64,000 nucleotides of DNA from JBFHQE01 sp041592335. Lineage in GTDB: Bacteria; Pseudomonadota; Gammaproteobacteria; Thiohalobacterales; Thiohalobacteraceae. A model generated the notes under the pieces. The model had not been told where the DNA came from and did not search any database. It saw only the letters and a program-made list of their open reading frames with translations. A program made the translations under genes and the position numbers. The DNA lies in assembly GCA_041592335.1 (NCBI GenBank), contig JBFHQE010000012.1, positions 30,170 to 94,169 of the forward strand, read 5' to 3'. Shown piece after piece: positions 53,992 through 61,746 of the stretch. Every line of letters begins with the position of its first letter. Positions within the stretch are counted from its first letter, which is position 1.

Positions 53992-55303
53992 TCAGCAAAG
54001 CATTAGCATTGAGGTGCCGGTACTGGCCCGGGTGGAAGGCGAGGGTGCGCTTGAGCTGCGAATTGATGGGGGCGAACTGCGGGAACTCAAACTACGCATT
54101 TATGAGCCGCCGCGTTATTTCGAAAAATTCCTGGAAGGTCGGCAACCCCAGCAGGTAATCGACATGGTGGCGCGTATCTGCGGCATCTGTCCTGTTGCTT
54201 ACCAGATGACAGCCGTGCATGCGCTTGAACAGGTATTCGATGTTCGCATCACGGACTGGGTGCGTAATATGCGGCGCGTGTTTTATTGCGGTGAATGGCT
54301 GCAAAGCCATTCGCTGCATGTCCACCTGCTGGCCGCGCCTGATTTTTTTGGTTGCGGCAATGTTGCCGAACTGGCGGCACAATATCCCGCCGAGGTGCGT
54401 CGTGGTCTGCGACTGCAGACATTGGGCAATGACCTGATCGCGCTATTTGGCGGGCGTTCCGTGCATCCCGTGGGCGTCTGCCCCGGTGGTTTTTTCAAGG
54501 CGCCGTCGATTGAAACAGTGCAAGCCATGCATCGGCGTCTTGTCGATGCGCGCAATGATGCGGTTGCTCTGCTTCACTGGGTGGCGGGCTGGGATGTGCC
54601 TCGGCAGACGCAGGACTTTCTTTCCGTGGCATTGTCGCATCCGACTGAATACCCGTTTAACGCAGGTAATATCAGGGTCTCCGACGGTTCCGAAATTGCG
54701 GTTGAGGATTTTGAAGAGTTTTTTCAGGAGCAGCAGGTGCCGCATTCCACCGCGCTGCATTGTTTATACAATGGGACTCCTTATCTCGTCGGCCCCCTGG
54801 CCAGGTTAAACCTCAATGCAAGCCAGTTGCCCGGTGAAATCCAGGAGGAGATTGCCAAAACCGGCATACGTTTCCCCAGTCAGAATATGTTCCACAGTGC
54901 CCTGGCGCGGGCAGTGGAAATACTTTATGTAATCGATGAAGCACAGCGAATTCTTGCTGGGTATGCTCTGCCGGAGCATGCCGCAGCTACGGTTCAACCG
55001 CGCGCGGGAACTGCCTGCTGGGCTACGGAAGCGCCACGAGGATTGTTATGGCATCGCTATTCAGTCAATGAACAAGGTGCCGTGACGACGGCGAAGATCG
55101 TGCCGCCGACCAGCCAGAACCAGGCCAGGATTGAGCAGGATCTGGCGAACAGCCTGACGGCCGTGGGTTTATCCCAGCCCGAGGAGGTGTTGCGTAAACT
55201 CGGCGAAACGGTAATACGTAATTATGATCCCTGTATTTCCTGCGCTACTCATTTCCTGAAACTTAACGTCACGAACTCCAGCCGCCAAGACCCAGTTGAT
55301 TGA
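53984..55303 (+). CDS. hydA: Group 3b [NiFe] hydrogenase alpha (large) subunit
   Basis: 439 residues. Nickel ligands are in the L1 motif RICGIC (about residue 64) and the L2 motif DPCISCATH near the C-terminus. Sixteen residues follow the L2 histidine (FLKLNVTNSSRQDPVD), which the maturation protease may trim. Group 3b enzymes are bidirectional NADP-linked hydrogenases that can also reduce polysulfide. The last 35 bases overlap the convergent kinase gene. Confidence 0.94.
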   Translation: MSDQQSISIEVPVLARVEGEGALELRIDGGELRELKLRIYEPPRYFEKFLEGRQPQQVIDMVARICGICPVAYQMTAVHALEQVFDVRITDWVRNMRRVFYCGEWLQSHSLHVHLLAAPDFFGCGNVAELAAQYPAEVRRGLRLQTLGNDLIALFGGRSVHPVGVCPGGFFKAPSIETVQAMHRRLVDARNDAVALLHWVAGWDVPRQTQDFLSVALSHPTEYPFNAGNIRVSDGSEIAVEDFEEFFQEQQVPHSTALHCLYNGTPYLVGPLARLNLNASQLPGEIQEEIAKTGIRFPSQNMFHSALARAVEILYVIDEAQRILAGYALPEHAAATVQPRAGTACWATEAPRGLLWHRYSVNEQGAVTTAKIVPPTSQNQARIEQDLANSLTAVGLSQPEEVLRKLGETVIRNYDPCISCATHFLKLNVTNSSRQDPVD

Positions 55304-56837
55304 CCAGGTTCGGGATTTCGATTTCCTGCGAGGTGTCCACGGCGATGGCGGATGCCGTTTCTTTTTCGGTTAGCGCAAGCTCGCCAGCCAGTTGCTGGGT
55401 TAACACCCCGATGGTGGCCTCCGACGCGTCACGCGATTCCTTCAGCCGTTGTTGTATGCGCGTTTTCAACAGGCTTTCCGGTGCGGTTAATGACAGGATA
55501 TGCAGATTAATACCGGCAACATTGGCGAGGCGTTCGTAGGCAAAACGGTTGTCGCGTTTCAGGAATGTGGCATCAACAATAACCGTAAACCTGGCATCGG
55601 TGATGGCATAACTCAACGCCATAAGGCGTTGGTAGGTGAGATGCGACAACTGGGCGCTGTAGGCGCCTTGTACATTTTGATCGGTGGCTTCATCAGGTTT
55701 CAATCCGAGCAACCGCTTTCGTTCGACATCGGATCGAACGTGAATGGCGTTGGAATGCGTTGCCAGTTGTTCCGCCAGCCAGGTTTTACCTGATCCGGAA
55801 ACGCCGTGCATCAAAATGATTTGTGGCGCGCGGTTCTGATCAAGGAAGGTCTCGCATAAATCCAGGTAGCGGTCGACTTCCCGGCGTTCATCGGTGGACT
55901 GGTCCGGGTGTTGCGAATACTTTATCGCGGCAACCTTGGCGCGCACCATGGCGCGATAGGCGAGATAGTAAGGGAGTAATGACAGCCCCATGTAATCGCC
56001 ACTGTAGGACAGGTAATGATTCAGCACGGTTTGCGCCAGCACGGGTTGGTGACGCGCGATCAGGTCCATGTAGAGGAATGCCAGCTCGCTGATGGTGTCG
56101 ATCCAGCGTAATTCGGGCGCGAACTCCAGACAGTCGAAAGGGGTGATGGTGTCCTCGATCATGACCAGGTTGCCGAGGTGTAAGTCGCCATGACATTCCC
56201 GTATCCAGCCCTCGCGGCGGCGTTGTATAAACTCGTCGCCGAGCTGCTGGTGCAACGACTTGCAGCGGTTTTCCAGGGTCGCCAGCCTGGACCGAATGCC
56301 GGCATCCGCGATGCATTCCCGAATCTGCTGGAAATTCTGCTGGGTGTAATGCCAGATACCTGCCTCAATGCCATAATCGCTTTCCGGGGAGGCCTTGCTG
56401 GCCCTGGCGTGGAAGCGGGCGATCGCGTGGGCCAGTTCGGCAAAGTAACGGGGTGCCAGGCTGGTTTTGGCGACCAGATGATCCAGGCATTGTGCAGGAT
56501 CGAACTGACGCATTTTTACCGCGTACTCGATGGCATCTCCCGTGCCATTCACTTTGGGGTTCTGGACCGTGCCCGTGATGGCAACGACCTCGAGATAAAT
56601 GTCGGGCGCCAGCCGCTGGTTGAGGCGCAATTCTTCTTCACAGTCCTGGCGGCGCAAGGCGAGAGTTGAGAAATCCAGAAATCCCAGGGTGACGTCTTTA
56701 CGAATCTTGTAGGCGAACTCGCCTGTCAAAATGACATACGAAATATGAGTCTCAATGACTTCCAGATTGTGGACGGGATGCGGAAAAGCCTCCGGGCGGG
56801 CTAGGCATTCCATCATTCCATTGGTGTCGAACGGCAT
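55269..56837 (-). CDS. Fused APH-like phosphotransferase and P-loop kinase
   Basis: 522 residues. The N-terminal part (about 1-325) resembles aminoglycoside/choline-kinase-like folds (ECHGDLHLGNLVM, with DCLEFAPELRWIDTISELAF). The C-terminal part (about 335-515) is a zeta-toxin/AAA_33-type P-loop kinase with Walker A HGVSGSGKT. The combination is a known bacterial fusion of unknown function; the name should not be read as antibiotic resistance. It lies convergently between the hydrogenase genes and their maturation protease. Confidence 0.85.
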   Translation of the reverse strand: MPFDTNGMMECLARPEAFPHPVHNLEVIETHISYVILTGEFAYKIRKDVTLGFLDFSTLALRRQDCEEELRLNQRLAPDIYLEVVAITGTVQNPKVNGTGDAIEYAVKMRQFDPAQCLDHLVAKTSLAPRYFAELAHAIARFHARASKASPESDYGIEAGIWHYTQQNFQQIRECIADAGIRSRLATLENRCKSLHQQLGDEFIQRRREGWIRECHGDLHLGNLVMIEDTITPFDCLEFAPELRWIDTISELAFLYMDLIARHQPVLAQTVLNHYLSYSGDYMGLSLLPYYLAYRAMVRAKVAAIKYSQHPDQSTDERREVDRYLDLCETFLDQNRAPQIILMHGVSGSGKTWLAEQLATHSNAIHVRSDVERKRLLGLKPDEATDQNVQGAYSAQLSHLTYQRLMALSYAITDARFTVIVDATFLKRDNRFAYERLANVAGINLHILSLTAPESLLKTRIQQRLKESRDASEATIGVLTQQLAGELALTEKETASAIAVDTSQEIEIPNLVNQLGLGGWSS

Positions 56838-56931
56838 GCTACGGTCTTTGCTGTTGCTATAAACTCAGGAATTCTATGGAATCTGCCGGTTGTCGCCATG
56901 ACATCGATCAAACCCCGGGCGAAAAACACAA

Positions 56932-57381
56932 GTGCATGAAAAGATTATTAAAAACAGCTTATTAAAAGTGATTGGCCTGGGTTCGCCGATGGCGCTGGAC
57001 GCGATTGGCTGGCAATTGGTGGAAAGTCTCGTCAGCAGTCCCGCACTTCAGGGCGTCACCTGCGTGGTAGTGCGCGACCCTTCAATCCTGCCTGCCGAGC
57101 TGGCTGGCGTGCGGCAGGCTGTGCTGATCGATGCCGCGGACTGGCCGCTGGGCAAGGTTGAGTTGATACCCCCGGACGAACTGTCCCGCTCCGCCCGGCT
57201 TTCCAGTCACGCCCTGTCCGTGCCGGATGCGCTGACTCTTGCCGATTCCCTCAATCCCGGGCTGACAGTGTCGATTATCGGGGTGGGCATCCGGGGCGAG
57301 GGGATGTCGCTGTACCAGCTTGGCGATGCGACTTTGCCACGGGTGAGCGAGTTGGTGCGCAAAGTATTCAACCTGGCCTGA
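56932..57381 (+). CDS. [NiFe] hydrogenase maturation protease (HyaD/HybD/HycI family)
   Basis: 149 residues starting at GTG. The three nickel-sensing ligands of the family are visible: Asp23 in IGLGSPMALDAIG, Asp67 in LIDAADW and His93 in SSHALSVPDAL. The enzyme removes the C-terminal peptide of the large subunit after metal insertion, so the hydrogenase 95 bases beyond the intervening gene is the likely substrate. No other hyp genes are in the window. Confidence 0.85.
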   Translation: MHEKIIKNSLLKVIGLGSPMALDAIGWQLVESLVSSPALQGVTCVVVRDPSILPAELAGVRQAVLIDAADWPLGKVELIPPDELSRSARLSSHALSVPDALTLADSLNPGLTVSIIGVGIRGEGMSLYQLGDATLPRVSELVRKVFNLA

Positions 57382-57404
57382 CATCAGCAAAATCGACAGG
57401 CGTT

Positions 57405-57413
57405 TGCTACAAT
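57405..57413 (+). promoter_or_regulatory. Possible extended -10 promoter of gltX
   Basis: TGCTACAAT, an extended -10 candidate, lies 32 bases before the gltX ATG, after the maturation protease gene. No convincing -35 at standard spacing. Confidence 0.45.
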
Positions 57414-57445
57414 CCTCGCCTTTCCATTTAACTGTATTCAGGCCC

Positions 57446-58858
57446 ATGACCGTAAGAACCCGCTTTGCCCCCAGCCCGACCGGCTACCTACACATCGGTG
57501 GCGCCCGCACCGCATTATTCTCCTGGCTCTATGCCCGAAAACATGGTGGCAGTTTCGTTCTGCGCATCGAGGATACCGACCTGGAACGATCCACCCAGGA
57601 ATCGGTGAACGCGATTCTGGAAGGCATGACCTGGCTGGGACTGGAATACGACGAAGGGCCTTTCTACCAGACCCAGCGCTTTGATCGGTACAAGGTGATT
57701 ATTGATCAGCTGCTGAACGATGGGCATGCCTACAAGTGCTATTGCTCGAAGGAACGGCTGGAAAAACTGCGCGAAGAGCAGATGGCCAACAAGCAGAAGC
57801 CGCGCTATGACGGCTGTTGCCGTAATGCTGCCACACCCCCTACGCCGGATGCGCCTTATGTCATTCGTTTCAAGAATCCGCAGGAAGGCGAGGTGCTGGT
57901 CGATGATCTGATTCGCGGCCGCGTGGTGGTTCAGAACAGTGAGCTGGACGATCTGATTATTGCGCGCAGCGACGGAACGCCTACTTACAACCTGACCGTG
58001 GTGGTGGATGACGCGGACATGGATATCACCCATGTCATTCGTGGCGACGACCACCTGAACAACACCCCCCGGCAGATCAATATTCTGCGCGCGCTGGGCG
58101 CGGAACCACCGACGTATGCCCACGTGCCGATGATCCTGGGCGCGGATGGCAAACGCCTGTCAAAGCGACATGGCGCCGTAAGTGTCATGCAATACCGTGA
58201 CGAAGGTTTCCTGCCCGAGGCGCTGATCAATTACCTGGTGCGACTCGGCTGGTCGCATGGCGATCAGGAAGTGTTTTCGCTGGAAGAAATGATCGCCTTG
58301 TTCGATGTCGGCGATGTCAACAAGTCTGCGTCCAGTTTTAACCCGGACAAGTTGCTGTGGTTGAACCAGCATTACATCAAGGAGAGCGATCCGCAGCATG
58401 TCGCGCGTCATTTGAGCCATCATTTCAGCGTGAAGGATATTGATCCGACCGAGGGTCCGGTGCTGGAACAGGTAGTTGAAGCGCAACGCGAACGTGCCAA
58501 GACCCTGGTCGAGATGGCCGATAACAGCGTGTTCTTTTATAAAGACTTCGAGCAGTTCGAGGAAAAGGCCGCCAGGAAAAATCTAAAGGCCGAGGCGGCG
58601 GCTCCCTTGCAGGCAATGCGAGACCGTTTTGCTACGCTCGAGGACTGGTCTCCCGAACCCATTCACCAGGTGGTGCAGGACGTGGCTGAAGCGCTGGATC
58701 TGAAGTTGGGCAAGGTGGCGCAACCACTGCGCGTAGCCGTCTCTGGCGGGTCGGTGTCGCCGCCAATTGATGTGACCGTTTACCTGATTGGCAGGGAGAA
58801 AACCCTGGCCCGGATTGACCTGGCATTGAGTTATATAGCAACCAGTGCTGCTGATTGA
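57446..58858 (+). CDS. gltX: Glutamyl-tRNA synthetase, second copy
   Basis: 470 residues (E. coli 471) from the ATG giving MTVRTRFAPSPTGYLHIGG; an upstream in-frame start at 57404 is rejected. HIGH motif HIGG, KMSKS-type LSKRHGA, and zinc-region CYCSKERL...YDGCCRN are present. In length and N-terminus it is the more canonical of the two GluRS genes. It is followed 12 bases later by the Lon-like protease. Confidence 0.95.
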   Translation: MTVRTRFAPSPTGYLHIGGARTALFSWLYARKHGGSFVLRIEDTDLERSTQESVNAILEGMTWLGLEYDEGPFYQTQRFDRYKVIIDQLLNDGHAYKCYCSKERLEKLREEQMANKQKPRYDGCCRNAATPPTPDAPYVIRFKNPQEGEVLVDDLIRGRVVVQNSELDDLIIARSDGTPTYNLTVVVDDADMDITHVIRGDDHLNNTPRQINILRALGAEPPTYAHVPMILGADGKRLSKRHGAVSVMQYRDEGFLPEALINYLVRLGWSHGDQEVFSLEEMIALFDVGDVNKSASSFNPDKLLWLNQHYIKESDPQHVARHLSHHFSVKDIDPTEGPVLEQVVEAQRERAKTLVEMADNSVFFYKDFEQFEEKAARKNLKAEAAAPLQAMRDRFATLEDWSPEPIHQVVQDVAEALDLKLGKVAQPLRVAVSGGSVSPPIDVTVYLIGREKTLARIDLALSYIATSAAD

Positions 58859-58870
58859 TACCAGTTATTT

Positions 58871-61288
58871 ATGATCTCTCCCGAAGCCTTGCCGGTTGAA
58901 TCGCTGAGTTACACTTGTGATGCACGGACGCTTGGCTTTGACACCACGCAGTCCATAACGCCGTACGAAGGCGTTATTGGGCAGCCGCGTGCCATGGATG
59001 CAATCCGCTTTGGTATGGGAATACCGCATCCTGGCTATAACCTGTTTCTGCTGGGACGACCGGGAGTCGGAAAGGAGACTGCCGTTCGTCATGTGCTGGA
59101 AGAAATGGGGGATGCGACGCATGAGTTGTTTGACTGGTGTTACGTTAATAATTTTCAGGACCAGACCAGGCCGCGGTTACTGCAGTTTGCGCAAGGCGAA
59201 GGTGGCCCGTTCTGTGAGGACATGAAAAACCTCGTTGAGGACCTGCGTTCGGCAATTCCTAATACTTTCCAGGGTGAGAGCTATCAGCATAGCGTCCAGG
59301 AGATTGATGAGGAATACGAGAAACTGGAAGAAGATACGCTCGCCGATTTAACGCAGCGTTCGGAACAGCAGGGTATCCGTCTCATTCAAAGAAAGGGGCA
59401 ATTCACCTTCGCGCCATTAAAAGATGGGAAAACCATCGAGATTAATGAATTTCAGCGCTTGCCCGAAGAAGAACGCAAACGTATTGAACAGACGAGCGAC
59501 ACACTTCAGGCTGAGCTGGAGTCCATATTAACGATCACTATTCCCCAGTGGCGGCGGGAAAGACAGGATCGCATCATGCAACTGAATCGGCAGTTTACCA
59601 CCCGCGCAGTTGGCCACTTTATCAACGGGCTGAAACAGCACTACCGGAATTATGATGCCGTTATCGCCTATCTGGATGCGGTGGAGCAGGATGTTGTCGA
59701 GCACGTCGCCGTGTTTCGTGCGGCCGCAGAAAACGGTCTCGAAGGCGACGATGAAAAGGATTTTGATGGTGCGTTCCAGCGTTATCAGGTGAACCTGTTT
59801 ATCGATAACAGCAAAACTGAACAGGCGCCGGTTGTGTACGAGGATAAGCCCAGCTTCCAGGCGCTCTTCGGGCGAATTGAACATGAAGCCCAGTACGGGA
59901 CGCTCATTACGAATTTCACCTTGTTGAAGCCGGGAGCATTGCACCGCGCAAATGGCGGGTATCTCTTGCTCGATGCGCACAAACTGTTGACCCAGCCGTT
60001 TGCCTGGGAGGGATTGAAACGGGTTTTATATTCCCGTGAAGTCAAGATGGAATCGCTGGGCCAGACTTTAAGCCTGATAAGTACCGTTTCACTCGAGCCG
60101 GAACCGATACCCGTCAATCTCAAGATTGTGTTGATGGGTGATCGCATGCTGTATTACATGCTGGCCGAGTTTGATCCTGAGTTTTCCGAATTGTTCAAGG
60201 TGGAGGCGGATTTCGATGAGACGATTGATCGCTCGCCGGAGAACCTTCAATTACTTGGGCAGGTTGTGGCCATGCTGGTGCGTAAGCTGTCGTTGAAGCA
60301 TCTGACGGCGCGAGCAGTAGCTGCTGTTATTGAGCGTAGCGCCCGGTTGGCTGCCGAGGATGAAAAGTTCTCCTCGCGGATGTGTACTATTGAGGACTTG
60401 CTGGTAGAGGCCCATTACTGGGCCAGTCAGCGCGCTACTGACCTGATTGACGCTGAAGATATTGAGCGTGCAATCAAGGCGCAGATCAGTCGCCAGGACC
60501 GGGTGCGCGATCGACTGTATGAAAATATTCAAAAGGGCATCGTAAGCATTGCCACCGGCGGTGCGGTGGTTGGGCAGGTGAATGGACTGTCCGTGCTGGA
60601 AGTGGGTCAATTTGCTTTCGGGGTTCCCGTCCGGATTACTGCAAGTACGCGGTTGGGTGAAGGCGAGGTGGTAGATATCGAGCGCGAAGTGGAAATGGGT
60701 GGCCCCATTCATTCCAAGGGCATATTCATTCTGTCCGCGTTTCTCGGTGCACGCTATGCAAGCCGACAGCCGCTATCGCTTTCCGCCAGCCTGACTTTTG
60801 AGCAATCCTATTCCGAAGTGGAAGGTGACAGCGCTTCCCTGGCCGAATTATGCGCGTTGTTGTCCTCGCTGGCGGAAATGCCCATTAACCAGGGCATGGC
60901 GTTAACAGGGTCCGTGGATCAGTTGGGTAACGTACAGGCTATTGGCGCCGTGAATGAAAAAATCGAGGGTTTTTTTGCGGTATGTCGCCAGGCTGGATTA
61001 ACTGGAGGGCAGGCGGTGGCCATTCCGGCCACGAATACCGGGCACCTTATGCTTTCTGCCGAGGTGCGGGCCGCCGTTCGGGATGGCCAGTTTGCGGTGT
61101 ACCCGGTGAAGCATGTCGATGAGGCGATGGCGCTGTTGACCGGCCTGCCCGTCGGTGAAGCGGACGAGAAGGGGATATACCCGGAGGATTCGGTCAATGG
61201 CCGGGTGCAAGCTAAGTTATTGGAATTGGCCCAGTTACGACAGGCTTTTTCCGGCGAAGGAAAACCCGCCGGGCCAGTGGCGGAATGA
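58871..61288 (+). CDS. Lon-family ATP-dependent protease (YcbZ/LonH-like, AAA_32)
   Basis: 805 residues. An N-terminal ATPase region with Walker A GRPGVGKET, a long helical insertion (about 130-320), and a C-terminal Lon protease domain with Ser654 (EGDSASLAE) and Lys697 (GAVNEKIEG), spaced 43 residues apart exactly as in the true Lon at 27719. It lacks the Lon N-terminal substrate domain. Role in this organism unknown; catalytic residues suggest an active peptidase. Confidence 0.92.
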   Translation: MISPEALPVESLSYTCDARTLGFDTTQSITPYEGVIGQPRAMDAIRFGMGIPHPGYNLFLLGRPGVGKETAVRHVLEEMGDATHELFDWCYVNNFQDQTRPRLLQFAQGEGGPFCEDMKNLVEDLRSAIPNTFQGESYQHSVQEIDEEYEKLEEDTLADLTQRSEQQGIRLIQRKGQFTFAPLKDGKTIEINEFQRLPEEERKRIEQTSDTLQAELESILTITIPQWRRERQDRIMQLNRQFTTRAVGHFINGLKQHYRNYDAVIAYLDAVEQDVVEHVAVFRAAAENGLEGDDEKDFDGAFQRYQVNLFIDNSKTEQAPVVYEDKPSFQALFGRIEHEAQYGTLITNFTLLKPGALHRANGGYLLLDAHKLLTQPFAWEGLKRVLYSREVKMESLGQTLSLISTVSLEPEPIPVNLKIVLMGDRMLYYMLAEFDPEFSELFKVEADFDETIDRSPENLQLLGQVVAMLVRKLSLKHLTARAVAAVIERSARLAAEDEKFSSRMCTIEDLLVEAHYWASQRATDLIDAEDIERAIKAQISRQDRVRDRLYENIQKGIVSIATGGAVVGQVNGLSVLEVGQFAFGVPVRITASTRLGEGEVVDIEREVEMGGPIHSKGIFILSAFLGARYASRQPLSLSASLTFEQSYSEVEGDSASLAELCALLSSLAEMPINQGMALTGSVDQLGNVQAIGAVNEKIEGFFAVCRQAGLTGGQAVAIPATNTGHLMLSAEVRAAVRDGQFAVYPVKHVDEAMALLTGLPVGEADEKGIYPEDSVNGRVQAKLLELAQLRQAFSGEGKPAGPVAE

Positions 61289-61324
61289 TTTTTTGAAGGC
61301 ACTGATCTAACTGAAGAATCCTTG

Positions 61325-61353
61325 TTGACAGCACGCAAACGGACACGTAATAT
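61325..61353 (+). promoter_or_regulatory. Strong sigma-70 promoter of the tRNA-Ala unit
   Basis: TTGACA at 61325-61330, a 17-base spacer and TAATAT at 61348-61353, 14 bases before tRNA-Ala. Confidence 0.82.
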
Positions 61354-61367
61354 TCGCGCTTCCTTTC

Positions 61368-61443
<76 letters not shown>

Positions 61444-61461
61444 GACTCTGAAAGGCAAGGC

Positions 61462-61662
61462 ATGATGCATCGCATAGGTCGCTGGACCGTGATACTCGGC
61501 ATACTGCTAACGGCAATTGGCCTGATAGCAGGATTCACTGCGATGTTTGTCGATGCTGATGGAATGGCAGTGAATTTTCTGATGCTGGTTCCGCTCGGGT
61601 TTGCAGCGTTGCTCACCGGGGTGACTATCACTCAACTGCACCGCGATTCCAGTGACAATTAG
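61462..61662 (+). CDS. Small two-helix membrane protein
   Basis: 66 residues (MMHRIGRWTVILGILL...) with two hydrophobic segments (about 7-28 and 36-56), no recognised family. AAAGG at 61451-61455 supports the ATG at 61462; a longer frame from 61399 begins inside tRNA-Ala. It is flanked on both sides by tRNA genes with no terminator between, so it is probably made from a tRNA-Ala/mRNA/tRNA-Glu transcript. Confidence 0.65.
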   Translation: MMHRIGRWTVILGILLTAIGLIAGFTAMFVDADGMAVNFLMLVPLGFAALLTGVTITQLHRDSSDN

Positions 61663-61670
61663 TTAGTTTT

Positions 61671-61746
61671 GTCCCGTTCATCTAGAGGCCTAGGATATCG
61701 CCCTTTCACGGCGAGTACAGGGGTTCGACTCCCCTACGGGACGCCA
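61671..61746 (+). tRNA. tRNA-Glu (anticodon TTC), site of island integration
   Basis: A 76-base cloverleaf with acceptor GTCCCGT / ACGGGAC, anticodon loop CTTTCAC (anticodon TTC) and encoded CCA. The tRNA is intact. It starts nine bases after the small membrane-protein gene, and the minus-strand recombinase gene ends within its anticodon. Confidence 0.96.
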
